A stretch of 64,000 bases of DNA, from assembly GCF_024494595.1 (NCBI RefSeq), contig NZ_JANHDI010000006.1, positions 1-64,000 on the forward strand, read 5' to 3'. Origin of the DNA: Halobellus rarus (lineage in GTDB: Archaea > Halobacteriota > Halobacteria > Halobacteriales > Haloferacaceae). Positions 25,951 to 34,854 of this stretch are shown here, piece after piece. Numbering within the stretch: the first letter of the stretch is position 1; each line of letters opens with the position of its first letter. The notes beneath the pieces were generated by a model. It was given only the letters and a program-made list of their open reading frames with translations. It had not been told where the DNA came from and searched no databases. A program made the translations under genes and the position numbers.

Positions 25951-27870
25951 ATGAGCACTAACGACACGACGGATCCGATCGAAGCGGTCAGAACGAAACT
26001 CGAAGACGAGATTCCCGACGACTTGGTCGTCTCGCGCGTCGCTTACGAGGGCCCCGAACTGGTCATCTACACCGAGACGCCGCGGGAGTTCGCCGAGCGC
26101 GACGGCCTGATCCGTCGCCTCGCCAGCACGCTCCGCAAGCGGATCACGGTCCGTCCGGCCGCGGGAACCCAACTGAACCCCGCCGAAGCGAAGCCGAAGA
26201 TCCTCGATCTGATCCCCGAGGACGCCGGAATCACGAACCTCCAGTTCTACCCGGCGACAGGTGAGGTTCTCATCGAAGCCGAGAAGCCCGGCCTCGTCAT
26301 CGGCCGTCGGGCGAGCACGCTCCGGGAGATCACCCAGGAAGTCGGGTGGACGCCGGACGTTCTCCGGACCCCGCCGATGGAGTCTTCCACCGTCGACAAC
26401 GTTCGGAACTTCCTGATGCAGGAGCGCGACGACCGCCGGGACTTTCTCGAACGCGTCGGCCAGCGGATCCACCGCGAACAGACCGACGAGACCGACTGGG
26501 TCCGCGTGACCACGCTGGGCTGCTGTCGAGAGGTCGGACGCGCGAGCTTCGTCCTCAGTACGCCCGAGACCCGAATCCTCATCGACTGCGGCGACAAACC
26601 CGGTGCAGAGGGCGAGGTCCCCTACCTCCAGGTCCCGGAAGCGAACCCGATCGCCGATCTGGACGCTGTCGTCCTGACGCACGCCCACCTCGACCACAGT
26701 GCGCTCCTGCCGCTGCTCTTCAAGTACGGCTACGACGGCCCGGTCTACACGACCGAACCGACGCGGGACCTGATGGGGCTGCTCCAACTCGACTACCTCG
26801 ACGTCGCCGCCAAGGAGGGGCGGACGCCGCCCTACGAGTCCGAGATGGTGCGCGAGGAGCTCAAACACACGATCACGCTGGACTACGGCGACGTCACCGA
26901 CATCGCGCCCGACATCAAGCTCACCTTCCACAACGCCGGTCACATCCTCGGCAGCGCCGTTTCGCACTTCCATATCGGTGACGGCTTCCACAACGTCGTC
27001 TTCTCCGGCGACGTCCACTACGACGACACGCGTCTGTTCAACGGCGCGTCGAACGACTTCCCGCGGGTCGAATCGCTCGTGATGGAGTCGACGTACGGCC
27101 GTCGCGACGACTACCAGACCGACCAGGCGGACTCCGAGCGGAAGCTGATCGAACTCATTCAGGAGACCTACGACCGCGACGGGAAAGTCGTCATACCCGC
27201 CTTCGCGGTCGGCCGCTCCCAGGAACTGATGCTCGTCCTCGAAGAGGCGATGCGGGAGGGCAAGCTCCCGACGATGCCGATCTACCTCGACGGGATGATC
27301 CGCGAGGCGACCGCGATCCACACCGCCTATCCCGAGTTCCTCCGCGACGGACTCAGAGACCGCATCCTCCACGAGGACGAGAACCCCTTCCTCGCCGAAC
27401 AGTTCCAACAGGTCGACGGCGGCCAGGAGATGCGCGAGGAGGTCGCCGGCGGCGAGCCCTGTATCATCCTCTCGACGTCGGGGATGGTCACCGGTGGCCC
27501 GATCATGTCGTGGCTCGAACTCCTCGGCAGCGACGAGGAGAATCAGCTCATCTTCGTCGGGTACCAGGCGCAGGGGACGCTGGGGAGGCGCATCCAGAGC
27601 GGGCGACGCGAGATCCCGTTCAGCGACCGCGGCGGCCGGTCCGAACAGTTGACGCTCCGCTTCGACGTCGAATCCGTGAGCGGTTTCTCGGGGCACGCCG
27701 ACCGCAACGGCCTCGAGAACTTCGTCGGGACGATGAACCCGCGGCCCGAGGAGATCATCTGCGTCCACGGCGACGAGGCCTCGACGGACCAACTCTCTTC
27801 GGGTCTCTATCAGAAGTTCGACGTGCGGACGTACGCGCCGCGCAACCTCGAAACGTTCCGATTCGACTGA
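25951..27870 (+). CDS. fttA: Transcription termination factor FttA (aCPSF1), beta-CASP ribonuclease
   Basis: This 639-residue protein is the archaeal CPSF73 homologue that cleaves nascent RNA at U-tracts and releases RNA polymerase. Two KH domains occupy roughly residues 1-145 (LVIGRRASTLREITQEVGW). The metallo-beta-lactamase domain follows with LTHAHLDHSALLP (HxHxDH), a GHILGSA His and FSGDVHYDD. The inserted beta-CASP domain carries IPAFAVGRSQELM, and GFSGHADRNGL supplies the last ligand. Length matches aCPSF1. Start: the ATG at 25951 (MSTNDTTDPIEAV); upstream codons are leader. Essential and conserved across archaea. Confidence 0.96.
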   Translation: MSTNDTTDPIEAVRTKLEDEIPDDLVVSRVAYEGPELVIYTETPREFAERDGLIRRLASTLRKRITVRPAAGTQLNPAEAKPKILDLIPEDAGITNLQFYPATGEVLIEAEKPGLVIGRRASTLREITQEVGWTPDVLRTPPMESSTVDNVRNFLMQERDDRRDFLERVGQRIHREQTDETDWVRVTTLGCCREVGRASFVLSTPETRILIDCGDKPGAEGEVPYLQVPEANPIADLDAVVLTHAHLDHSALLPLLFKYGYDGPVYTTEPTRDLMGLLQLDYLDVAAKEGRTPPYESEMVREELKHTITLDYGDVTDIAPDIKLTFHNAGHILGSAVSHFHIGDGFHNVVFSGDVHYDDTRLFNGASNDFPRVESLVMESTYGRRDDYQTDQADSERKLIELIQETYDRDGKVVIPAFAVGRSQELMLVLEEAMREGKLPTMPIYLDGMIREATAIHTAYPEFLRDGLRDRILHEDENPFLAEQFQQVDGGQEMREEVAGGEPCIILSTSGMVTGGPIMSWLELLGSDEENQLIFVGYQAQGTLGRRIQSGRREIPFSDRGGRSEQLTLRFDVESVSGFSGHADRNGLENFVGTMNPRPEEIICVHGDEASTDQLSSGLYQKFDVRTYAPRNLETFRFD

Positions 27871-28027
27871 CTGCACTTCGAGCGGGCCGTCTCTCTCAGC
27901 CGCTTCGCGTTCTCGCCGGTCGGACCCGTCAGGCTGTCGTGAGGCGCTCGAGGAGGCGTCGTCGAATGTCGTCGGTCGCGGTCGCTGTCAGGCGATCAAT
28001 CGTGCGAAAAAATCCCCGTTCTCTCCG

Positions 28028-28429
28028 TCAGCCTTCGACGGCCATTTCGGCGTCCGGACGCTCGTACTTGTCCTCGAACTCTTGGATCAGCTGCCCCATC
28101 TTCGCGTACCAGTCGTTGAGCATCCGTTGCATACTGTCTGAGATCTTCTCCGGGTCCGTCGGCGAGTAGACGTGGTAGTAGCCTCCCTGTTCGTAGTTTA
28201 CCTGCTCTTTCTGGATGAACCCCGACTGCAGCAGTCGCTGGATCGAACGGTACGCCGTCGACCGCTCCCGTTCGACGATTTCGGCGACCTCGTCGACGGT
28301 CAGCGGCTCTCCCGCCCGCACCAAGACCTGGAAGCACTGCTTGTCGAGTTGCTTGAGGCCGTGGAAACACTCCAGTAGCCCCTCACACTCCATATCCTGC
28401 TTCAGTTGTTCGGACATCGAATCTGGCAT
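28028..28429 (-). CDS. Winged-helix (TrmB-like) transcriptional regulator
   Basis: This 133-residue DNA-binding protein has a TrmB/MarR-type winged helix at about residues 25-75: LDKQCFQVLVRAGEPLTVDEVAEIVERERSTAYRSIQRLLQSGFI. The rest is a helical dimerisation arm (SDSMQRMLNDWYAKMGQLIQEFEDKY). Possible starts are the ATGs at 28429 and 28417. A TATA-like TTTTAATC (minus strand, about 28456-28464) fits the first. An inverted repeat sits between the TATA and the start and suggests autoregulation. The next gene upstream on the same strand is a TauE/SafE exporter, so control of sulfur genes is likely by inference. Confidence 0.82.
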   Translation of the reverse strand: MPDSMSEQLKQDMECEGLLECFHGLKQLDKQCFQVLVRAGEPLTVDEVAEIVERERSTAYRSIQRLLQSGFIQKEQVNYEQGGYYHVYSPTDPEKISDSMQRMLNDWYAKMGQLIQEFEDKYERPDAEMAVEG

Positions 28430-28437
28430 CTGTTACC

Positions 28438-28455
28438 GCACGGTAGGAACCGTAC
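28438..28455 (-). promoter_or_regulatory. Putative operator of the winged-helix regulator
   Basis: GCACGGT at 28438-28444 and ACCGTAC at 28449-28455 form an inverted repeat with one mismatch and a 4-base spacer. It lies just downstream of the TATA-like element, where a bound protein would block initiation. Confidence 0.5.
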
Positions 28456-28519
28456 GATTAAAAGGCTTGTGTGGAGTTCGTACAATCTTGCGCTACAACA
28501 ATCGAACGTGACAGCGGGG

Positions 28520-29557
28520 TTAGTCGGCGGTCGGCGACTGCCGTGCCGATTCGCTCCGCAGTTCGACGAGGCTGCTGTAGACGACCATCCCGCTGACCAG
28601 TAGCGCCGACCCGAGGATCAACACCAGACTGACCATATCGAGGACGGGCATATTCAGGTAGTTGCCGACCTCACGAACTGCGACGGCGACCGACCCGCCC
28701 AAGAGCATCAGCCCGAAGTAGACCTTGATTTCGCTCTCGTCGACGATGCTCGTCGCGGCCGATCCGAGACGGGCACCGAACGCGCTCCCGGCCAGGAGCG
28801 GCAGCACGATAGAGAGGTCGACGCCGCCGTCCATCGCGTAGGTGAAACTCCCGATCCCGCCCGAGAAGACGATCTCGAACAGGTCGGTTCCCACGGCGAT
28901 GGGCACGGGCACGCCGATCAGGTAGAACAGCGCGGGCATCCGGATGAACCCGCCACCGACCCCGAGGAAACCGGACAGGAGACCCGTCGCGAACGCGACG
29001 CTCAGGATCATCCACAGGGAGACGCGGATCCCGCCGCGGAGGCTGATCATCGGCGGGACGTTGTACGACTGGATCTTCTTCGCGATGTCCGGGATGTCGT
29101 CCGCGTCGATTTCGGCGTCGGCTTCGGCCTCGTGGTCGACACCACCACCGCCGTCGCCCTTCATCGCCTCGTACGTCACGAACAGACCGATGCCGCCGAG
29201 GAGGACCACGTAGGTGACGCTGATTATGCTCCCGGCGAGTCCGAGGGTCTCGAGGTGCAGGACGATCTCCTTCCCGACCTCGATGCCCGCGGTGGTCCCG
29301 GCGATCATCAGCACGCCGAGTTTGTAGTCCACCTGCCCCATATCACGGTGCTTCAGCGTCGCGATGACGGACGTCCCGAAGACGAACGCGAGGCCGCTCC
29401 CGACCGCGACGCGGGACGGGTAGCCCATCACCAGGAGCGCCGGCGTGACGAGGAACGAGCCACCCATCCCGAAGAATCCGAACAGGATGCCGATGAGAAG
29501 GCCGAACCCGATGAACAGGGCCAGGATGCCGATTCCGACCCCCATGACCTCCATCAT
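28520..29557 (-). CDS. TauE/SafE family sulfite/sulfonate-type exporter
   Basis: This 345-residue membrane protein has eight or nine helices arranged as two similar halves, each with a glycine-rich first helix: FFGMGGSFLVTPALLVMGYPSRVAVGSGLAF and FLGVGGGFIRMPALFYLIGVPVPIAVGTDLF. The two halves are joined by a charged loop (DGGGGVDHEAEADAEIDADDIPDIAKKIQSY). The family moves sulfite, sulfoacetate or other organosulfur anions. Its start overlaps the stop of a 57-aa membrane-protein gene. The regulator follows downstream and a rhodanese-MBL gene lies 2 kb upstream. Confidence 0.9.
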   Translation of the reverse strand: MMEVMGVGIGILALFIGFGLLIGILFGFFGMGGSFLVTPALLVMGYPSRVAVGSGLAFVFGTSVIATLKHRDMGQVDYKLGVLMIAGTTAGIEVGKEIVLHLETLGLAGSIISVTYVVLLGGIGLFVTYEAMKGDGGGGVDHEAEADAEIDADDIPDIAKKIQSYNVPPMISLRGGIRVSLWMILSVAFATGLLSGFLGVGGGFIRMPALFYLIGVPVPIAVGTDLFEIVFSGGIGSFTYAMDGGVDLSIVLPLLAGSAFGARLGSAATSIVDESEIKVYFGLMLLGGSVAVAVREVGNYLNMPVLDMVSLVLILGSALLVSGMVVYSSLVELRSESARQSPTAD

Positions 29558-29727
29558 TCGCTGGATTCCACCCCGATTAACCGCCGGACCGTCGGTTCGA
29601 GCGCGTTCGTGAGCGCACCGTAGCCGATGTAGAGGATTATCGCCTCCACGAGTACGGCCCCGACGAGACTGAGCGCCTGCGTCGTTCCCCCTCCCGATGC
29701 TCCTAACACTGCTCCGATATCTGCCAT
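29554..29727 (-). CDS. Small single-helix membrane protein coupled to the TauE/SafE gene
   Basis: This 57-residue protein starts MADIGAVLGASGGGTTQALS, then has one hydrophobic helix (LSLVGAVLVEAIILYIGYGAL) and a short C-terminal tail, TVRRLIGVESSE. Its stop TGA overlaps the ATG of the exporter gene (ATGA), so the two are translationally coupled. Similar tiny one-helix proteins occur beside haloarchaeal TauE genes; I believe they carry a DUF name (possibly DUF7512) but cannot verify it. A small accessory subunit of the exporter is the simplest inference. Confidence 0.75.
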   Translation of the reverse strand: MADIGAVLGASGGGTTQALSLVGAVLVEAIILYIGYGALTNALEPTVRRLIGVESSE

Positions 29728-30235
29728 CTGTGTTCTCCGTTCGAGTTGTGTGGTTGTGTACTTTCCATACTATTCTACTCGACTCCAGATATCCGTTTGT
29801 GCTTAATAACGCTTTTGGGACGACAGTACAATACTATATTCGGCGCACATCGATAAGTTATGGAGAACGGATCGACCGGATCGAGCCCGTCGCCTTCGAG
29901 ACTTCTCGTCCGGATTCGGTTCCGATCACGTTCTCGCCCCGGCTTCGCGACGTCGAACGCGCGCTTTGGACTCCACGTCGCGGTCGTTCGACTCGAAACG
30001 GAAACACGACCCTCGACACTTCTCCCGGTTCGTTTATCACCGCCGCTCGCGCTCCGGCAGGTCCACCGGCTCTCACTCACACGATCGGACGACCGTCAAC
30101 GCACTCAGTTGTGATCCTGCTACGACTGTGGACGTAATCAACACGTATGTGTCGTAGATACCGGACAGAAATTCCGTTTTACGGCTGATGCTGCCATCTC
30201 ATCGAACGACTGACCGTGTCAGTGTTGTCGGGCGG
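29728..30235. other. Intergenic region upstream of the TauE operon
   Basis: These 508 bases show no supportable gene. AT-rich stretches at about 29800-29860 (GCTTAATAACGC, AATACTATATTCGG) may hold the promoter of the small-protein/TauE operon. Overlapping frames on both strands have arginine-rich compositions typical of non-coding GC-rich DNA. Confidence 0.4.
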
Positions 30236-31411
30236 TCACATCAGTGCCATCGCCGTGACGTAAGCCACGACGAACGCGAGGAGAAGTGAGCCAATCCACG
30301 CCCCCACAGTGACGAGAATCTTCCGCGTGTCGACGACGTCGCTCCCGCCGACAGCCGCCCCGCTCCCGACGATCCCGCTGACGATCACTTCGTTGAACGA
30401 GACGGGCACGCCGAGCAACACCGCCGTCTGTGCGATCAGGAACGACGGCACTAACGTCGCGATCGAACGACGCGGTCCGAGCGAGGAGTAATCCTGTGAG
30501 AGTGACTTGATCATCCGTGGAGCGCCGGTCCAGGACCCGACGAGAATCCCGAGTCCCCCGCCGAACAGGACGGCGAACGTCGAGACGGCGTCGATCTGAT
30601 CGGCCAGAGGGAGCAACGGTCCCACGGCCAGACCGACCTGGCTTCCACCGGCGGAAAACGCGACGAGCGATCCGAGTGCGAGCAGAACCCGTCGCAGTCC
30701 TCCCTCGTGGTCGCGAGCCACGTCCCAGTAAACGATGCCTGCGATGGCGACCCCGACGAGCAGTGTCGTTCCGCCCACCGCGACGGACGGGTCGAACGGA
30801 ACCGTACGAGCCACCGCTCTCGAAACGGAGCCCGGGCCGCCGTTCACGCCGAGTCTCGGGAAATCGAGGTTCGCGACTACGGCCCCGACGACTCCCGCGA
30901 GTAGCGGGACGCTGAAGCGCTCCGGAACGTCTTCACGCGGGAGCACGCTGGCGATGAGATAGGCGATTCCCCCGCCGACGAACGGCGTCGCGACCCACAC
31001 GAGGCCGATCTGTTGGTACTTCGCCCACGCGGGCGCGCCTCCGAGCGCGAGACCGACGCCGACGACGGAACCGGTGACCGTGAACGCCGTCGCGATCGGG
31101 TACCCAGTGTAGATTCCGATCGCCATCAGTCCGGCCCCGATCAGCAGGACCAGAATCACTCCCGTCGCGGGGAGTGAGACCCCCTCGACGAGGCCGCGCC
31201 CGACGGCCTCCGAGACGTTCGCTCCCTGCAGTACGGCGCCGAGGAAGCCGAAGATCCCGACGACGAACGCGGCACGCATCGTCGAGATCGCGTTGGCACC
31301 GACGGCGGGAGCGAACGGCGTCGCACCGCTCGAACCCGCGCCGACGACCCACGCCATAAACAGGCTCGCGACGCTGGCGACGACGAACAACGCGATGACT
31401 GTGGTATCCAT
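30236..31411 (-). CDS. PiT family anion permease (phosphate or sulfate)
   Basis: This 391-residue membrane protein has about ten to twelve helices and the two inverted PiT halves. The first signature has drifted: where phosphate permeases read GANDVANA it has GAGSSGATPFAPAVGAN; the second half keeps a PVSFNEVIVSGIVGSGAAVGG loop. PiT proteins carry phosphate, but the family also includes the sulfate permease CysP. Placement between a TauE operon and a rhodanese-MBL gene makes a sulfur oxyanion at least as likely as phosphate. Start: the ATG at 31411. Confidence 0.85.
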   Translation of the reverse strand: MDTTVIALFVVASVASLFMAWVVGAGSSGATPFAPAVGANAISTMRAAFVVGIFGFLGAVLQGANVSEAVGRGLVEGVSLPATGVILVLLIGAGLMAIGIYTGYPIATAFTVTGSVVGVGLALGGAPAWAKYQQIGLVWVATPFVGGGIAYLIASVLPREDVPERFSVPLLAGVVGAVVANLDFPRLGVNGGPGSVSRAVARTVPFDPSVAVGGTTLLVGVAIAGIVYWDVARDHEGGLRRVLLALGSLVAFSAGGSQVGLAVGPLLPLADQIDAVSTFAVLFGGGLGILVGSWTGAPRMIKSLSQDYSSLGPRRSIATLVPSFLIAQTAVLLGVPVSFNEVIVSGIVGSGAAVGGSDVVDTRKILVTVGAWIGSLLLAFVVAYVTAMALM

Positions 31412-31613
31412 ATGAATGCGGGGGAGGGATCAGGGACTGGCGACGTGGCTCGATCCGGTCGCCGACGGGGTGCCTCTGGAACTGTCGGCGACGCGGGGGA
31501 TCCCCGCCGGCCGTTCGGCGGGCGCATCCCGGTTCTCTCTGTCAGACGTGACCCTGTGTCGATATTCGGCACCGACGGTGTCGGTACCGCTCACGAACCC
31601 ACGTCCGACAGCC

Positions 31614-32816
31614 TCAGTCACCGGCGAGGGATTCCTGGCTGGCCGCGCAGTTGTTCGGGCCGAGTTCCAGCGTGAACGCCTCCTCGTCGTCGACGGCGTT
31701 CTGTCCGAGGTTCGTCGCGATGATCTCCTCGTAGTTCGCCGGCCGCGGCGGCATATCGGATAGAATCAACTCCGCGAACTCGTCTTCCTCCATCGTCAGC
31801 GCGTCCATCTCCGCTTTCAGCTCGCCGATCGGCGCCGTGTACGTGCCGTCCTCAGCCGGCACCGCCGCGTCGCTGAAGTGCGCGCCGCCGACGAGCGTGT
31901 CGTCGGGCAGGGAGAGCACGCGCTCTTGGAGGGACTCGTAGAGCATCCGTGCGGCGTCGGGCGCGCCCTCGTCGCCCTCTTCGAGGTCCGGGCGGGCGAC
32001 GCTCTCGATGAACAGCCCGTCGCCCGTCGCCAGCAGGCTCTCGTCGAGTAGGTACGACGTCATGCCCGTCGTGTGCCCCGGCGTGGCCACGGTCTCGACC
32101 GTCGCTTCTCCGACACTGAACGTGTCGCCGTCCTCGGCCGTCGTCACCTCGTCGGCGTAGGTGACGCCGCGGTCGACCGCTGCGGCGGGGATGACGCCCT
32201 CGACGCCTTCCGCGTCGAGGTCGCGAACGCCGGAGATGTGGTCGGCGTGGATGTGGGTGTCGAACGCGTAGGTGAGCTCGGCATCGAGTTCGGAGGCGTC
32301 CTCGAGGTAGCGGTCGGTGAACGCGCGCAGGGGGTCGACGGCGGCGGCCTCGCCGCCGTCGACCAGCAGGTAGCCGAGACAGCCCGAGGAGGGCCGCTGG
32401 TACTGGTAGAGGTCTCCAGCGCCGTCGTACTCCGAGACTTCGACGCGCTCGTAGATCTCGGCCCAGCCGTTCATACCGTCTTCGAGGTGATTGACGTCGT
32501 AGCCGCGGGCCTTGAGCGCGCCGGCGACGAACTCGCTGGCGCCGCCCTTCGCGCACAGAACCGTGATCTCGCGGTCGTCGGGGACCTGTTCGAGGACGTC
32601 GTCGTCGATGTCGTCTTCCAGAAAGTGGAAGTACGGGAGGTTGATGGTGGTGACGGTGTCGTCGTCGATGTGCCACTCCTCGTAGTCGGACTGCATCCGG
32701 GTGTCGAGGAGGGTGACGTCCTCGCCGGCGTCGATGCGGTCCTTCAGCGCTTCGGGGGAGACGGAGTCGACCTCCGCCTCGGGCGTCGGCAAGTCTTCCG
32801 GGTTCATGTTGTACAC
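31614..32816 (-). CDS. Rhodanese - metallo-beta-lactamase fusion, persulfide dioxygenase-like
   Basis: Residues 20 to about 130 are a rhodanese domain with the active Cys in TVLCAKGGAS. From about residue 145 follows an ETHE1/Blh-type MBL domain: THIHADHISG (HxHxDH), PGHTTGM, ATGDGLFIESVARPDL and a late HFSD. A tail ends ELGPNNCAASQESLAGD. Such proteins oxidise or transfer persulfide sulfur, producing sulfite. Rhodanese comes first here, the reverse of common persulfide dioxygenase-rhodanese fusions. The start is at 32816 or the in-frame ATG at 32807. An inverted repeat overlaps the start region. A paralogue lies at 60.4 kb. Confidence 0.9.
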   Translation of the reverse strand: MYNMNPEDLPTPEAEVDSVSPEALKDRIDAGEDVTLLDTRMQSDYEEWHIDDDTVTTINLPYFHFLEDDIDDDVLEQVPDDREITVLCAKGGASEFVAGALKARGYDVNHLEDGMNGWAEIYERVEVSEYDGAGDLYQYQRPSSGCLGYLLVDGGEAAAVDPLRAFTDRYLEDASELDAELTYAFDTHIHADHISGVRDLDAEGVEGVIPAAAVDRGVTYADEVTTAEDGDTFSVGEATVETVATPGHTTGMTSYLLDESLLATGDGLFIESVARPDLEEGDEGAPDAARMLYESLQERVLSLPDDTLVGGAHFSDAAVPAEDGTYTAPIGELKAEMDALTMEEDEFAELILSDMPPRPANYEEIIATNLGQNAVDDEEAFTLELGPNNCAASQESLAGD

Positions 32817-32832
32817 CCAATCCTACTGGGTG
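32814..32832 (-). promoter_or_regulatory. Inverted repeat at the start of the rhodanese-MBL gene
   Basis: CACCCA at 32814-32819 and TGGGTG at 32827-32832 are perfect arms around seven bases. A T-rich TATA candidate (minus strand, about 32840-32850) lies just upstream. The site would overlap the transcription start and could bind a repressor such as the winged-helix protein at 28 kb, although the two operators are not identical. Confidence 0.45.
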
Positions 32833-33037
32833 GGAACACAAAAAAGTTTGCAAAGTAATTCAACTATAGCACAATACAACCTCGCTCAGCGATTCGAGTC
32901 TACTACCCACACAAATTACTGAAATTGCGCTAAACGGCCTATTCACCGGTTATAGGTGGTAAATATCTATAAAACCGAGATCGGAGTGCACAGTCGGCCC
33001 GCACATAGAAAATATACAGCAGATCTATATTGTACAA

Positions 33038-33058
33038 TCCACACAACTATTGTGTGGA
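33038..33058 (-). terminator. Hairpin behind the metal ABC operon
   Basis: TCCACACAA at 33038-33046 pairs with TTGTGTGGA at 33050-33058 (9-base arms, 3-base loop), 31 bases beyond the stop of the permease gene. A 10-base palindrome, ATTGTACAAT, abuts it at 33029-33038. A terminator is likely; a regulatory site is possible. Confidence 0.5.
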
Positions 33059-33088
33059 CGGATCCCTCCCGATGGCGCCGTACGAACC

Positions 33089-34114
33089 TCACGACTCGCG
33101 CGAACCGACCGCCCCGGCGTCGTCCGTCTCGATCGCTTCGAGTTCCGGCGTCGCTCGCGCGCCGACGAGAGTCTGGAGTTTTCCGAGGACGACGGCGACG
33201 ACGTAGATCGCGACGGCGACGAGAACGATGACCGGGCCGCCGGTCGCCCGCCCGTAGAAGGCGAACCCGATCCCGAGGAGCACCGCGAGTTCGGCGAGGA
33301 TCACGGAGACGAATATCGATTCCGTGAAACTCCGGGAGATCTGCGTCGCCCCGGCCACGGGGACGACGAGCATTGCGGCGACGAGGATGACGCCCATGAT
33401 CTGCATCGCGCCGACGACGACGAGCGCGGTGAGCATCACCATTATCCGATTGTACCAGTTCACCGAGATTCCCGACACGGCCGCCGCCGTCTCGTCGAAG
33501 GTCACGTAGAGGAGTTGGTTTCGCGTGACGACCACCGTCGCGACGATGGCGACGAACAGCGCGAGGAGGATGACCGCGTTCGTCGGCGACACCGTCGACA
33601 GGTTCCCGAAGAGGTACTGATCGATCCCCACCGAGAGCCCGCCGGCGTTGATGCTGATGAGCGTCGATCCGAGCGCGAAGCCGGTCGAGAGGACGATCGC
33701 CATCGACACGTCGTTGTACGCGTCGGTCGCCTCCGAGATGAGTTCGATTGCCAGCGCCGCGATCACGGCGACGACGACGGCGGTCAGATACGGCGAGACG
33801 CCGAGGTCGATGACCGCGTTGAGGAACAGTCCGACGGCGACGCCGGCGAAGGCGGTGTGCGCGAGCGCGTCGCCGATGAGCGCGAGTTGTCGGTGCACGA
33901 GAAAGGTTCCGATGACCGGCGCGACGATCCCGATACAGAGCCCGACCAGTATCGCCCTGTACATGAATCTGTAGTCGGGGCTGAGCATTTCGAGGCCGGT
34001 GAGGTGGTGGACGCGGACCATCACCCAGTACCAGCCGTCGAGCACCCAGTACAGCGGTGTGAGAAGGGTTTCGAGCACGCCCGTCTGTAGCAGCACGAGG
34101 AGGCCGTCGATCAT
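33089..34114 (-). CDS. znuB: Metal (Zn/Mn) ABC transporter permease
   Basis: This 341-residue ABC-3 family permease has about nine helices. Recognisable parts are GTFLVHRQLALIGDALAHTAFAGVAVG, the EAA-like region typical of ZnuB/MntB, and LVVVGAMQIMGVILVAAMLVVPVAGATQIS. It forms the membrane channel for a divalent cation taken up with the ATPase and binding protein encoded immediately upstream. Its ATG overlaps the ATPase stop by four bases. Zn versus Mn cannot be settled from the permease. Confidence 0.9.
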   Translation of the reverse strand: MIDGLLVLLQTGVLETLLTPLYWVLDGWYWVMVRVHHLTGLEMLSPDYRFMYRAILVGLCIGIVAPVIGTFLVHRQLALIGDALAHTAFAGVAVGLFLNAVIDLGVSPYLTAVVVAVIAALAIELISEATDAYNDVSMAIVLSTGFALGSTLISINAGGLSVGIDQYLFGNLSTVSPTNAVILLALFVAIVATVVVTRNQLLYVTFDETAAAVSGISVNWYNRIMVMLTALVVVGAMQIMGVILVAAMLVVPVAGATQISRSFTESIFVSVILAELAVLLGIGFAFYGRATGGPVIVLVAVAIYVVAVVLGKLQTLVGARATPELEAIETDDAGAVGSRES

Positions 34115-34854
34115 CCCGAATCACCCGCGGGGCTCGCGGCGGTGCCGAAGGCCCTCGCGAGGGCGTCGCCCGCGACGAACTCTTCGGTTTTCCCGTCGAA
34201 GTAGATCTCGCGGTTGAGACAGATCACGCGCTCGGCGTGGTCGGTGACGGCGCTCAGGTCGTGCTCGATGAGGACCACGGTGATCCCGTCGTCGTTCAGC
34301 GCTTCGAGCAGTTCGTAGAACGCGTCGACCGACTCGGCGTCGACGCCGACGGTCGGCTCGTCGAGGACGAGCAGGTCGGCTTCGCCGGCGAGCGCCCGGG
34401 CGATGAACGCGCGCTGCCGTTGGCCGCCGGAGAGTTGCGTGACGCGCCTGTCGGCGAACGCGCTCATCCCGACCGTTTCGAGCGCCTCGTCGACGATCGC
34501 CCAGTCGTCGTCGGAGAGCCGACGGAACCCGACGTGGGGGAACCGACCCATCTTCACCACCTCGCGGACGGTGATCGGCATCTCCTTCGACGCGCTGGCG
34601 TGCTGTGCGACGTACCCGATTCGAGAGCCGTCGTCGAAGCTGTGTGCGGGCTCCCCGAACAACTGAACTTCGCCCGTATCGGGTCGGAGTAGTCCGAGCA
34701 TCAGTTTCATCAGCGTCGACTTCCCCGAGCCGTTCGGTCCGACGATGGCGGCGTACTCGCCCGAGTCTATCCGGAGTGAGACGTCTTCGAGGACCGGCGT
34801 GGCGGTGTATCCGAACTCGACGTCGCGGAGTTCCGCGACCGGTTCGGCCGTCAT
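34111..34854 (-). CDS. znuC: Metal (Zn/Mn) ABC transporter ATP-binding protein
   Basis: This 247-residue ABC ATPase starts at the ATG at 34854. Walker A is GPNGSGKST, the signature LSGGQRQRAFIARAL, Walker B DLLVLDEPT, and the switch His is in LIEHDLSAV. The frame stays open upstream through the antisense of the binding-protein gene, but that part is arginine-rich shadow. Both ends overlap the neighbours by four bases, giving a tightly coupled three-gene operon. Closest to the ZnuC/MntA subfamily. Confidence 0.93.
   Translation of the reverse strand: MTAEPVAELRDVEFGYTATPVLEDVSLRIDSGEYAAIVGPNGSGKSTLMKLMLGLLRPDTGEVQLFGEPAHSFDDGSRIGYVAQHASASKEMPITVREVVKMGRFPHVGFRRLSDDDWAIVDEALETVGMSAFADRRVTQLSGGQRQRAFIARALAGEADLLVLDEPTVGVDAESVDAFYELLEALNDDGITVVLIEHDLSAVTDHAERVICLNREIYFDGKTEEFVAGDALARAFGTAASPAGDSG

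Noticed and set aside
25819-27876. 685-codon minus-strand frame opposite fttA
   Set aside because: It is antisense to a universally conserved archaeal gene, with mirror composition and no motifs.
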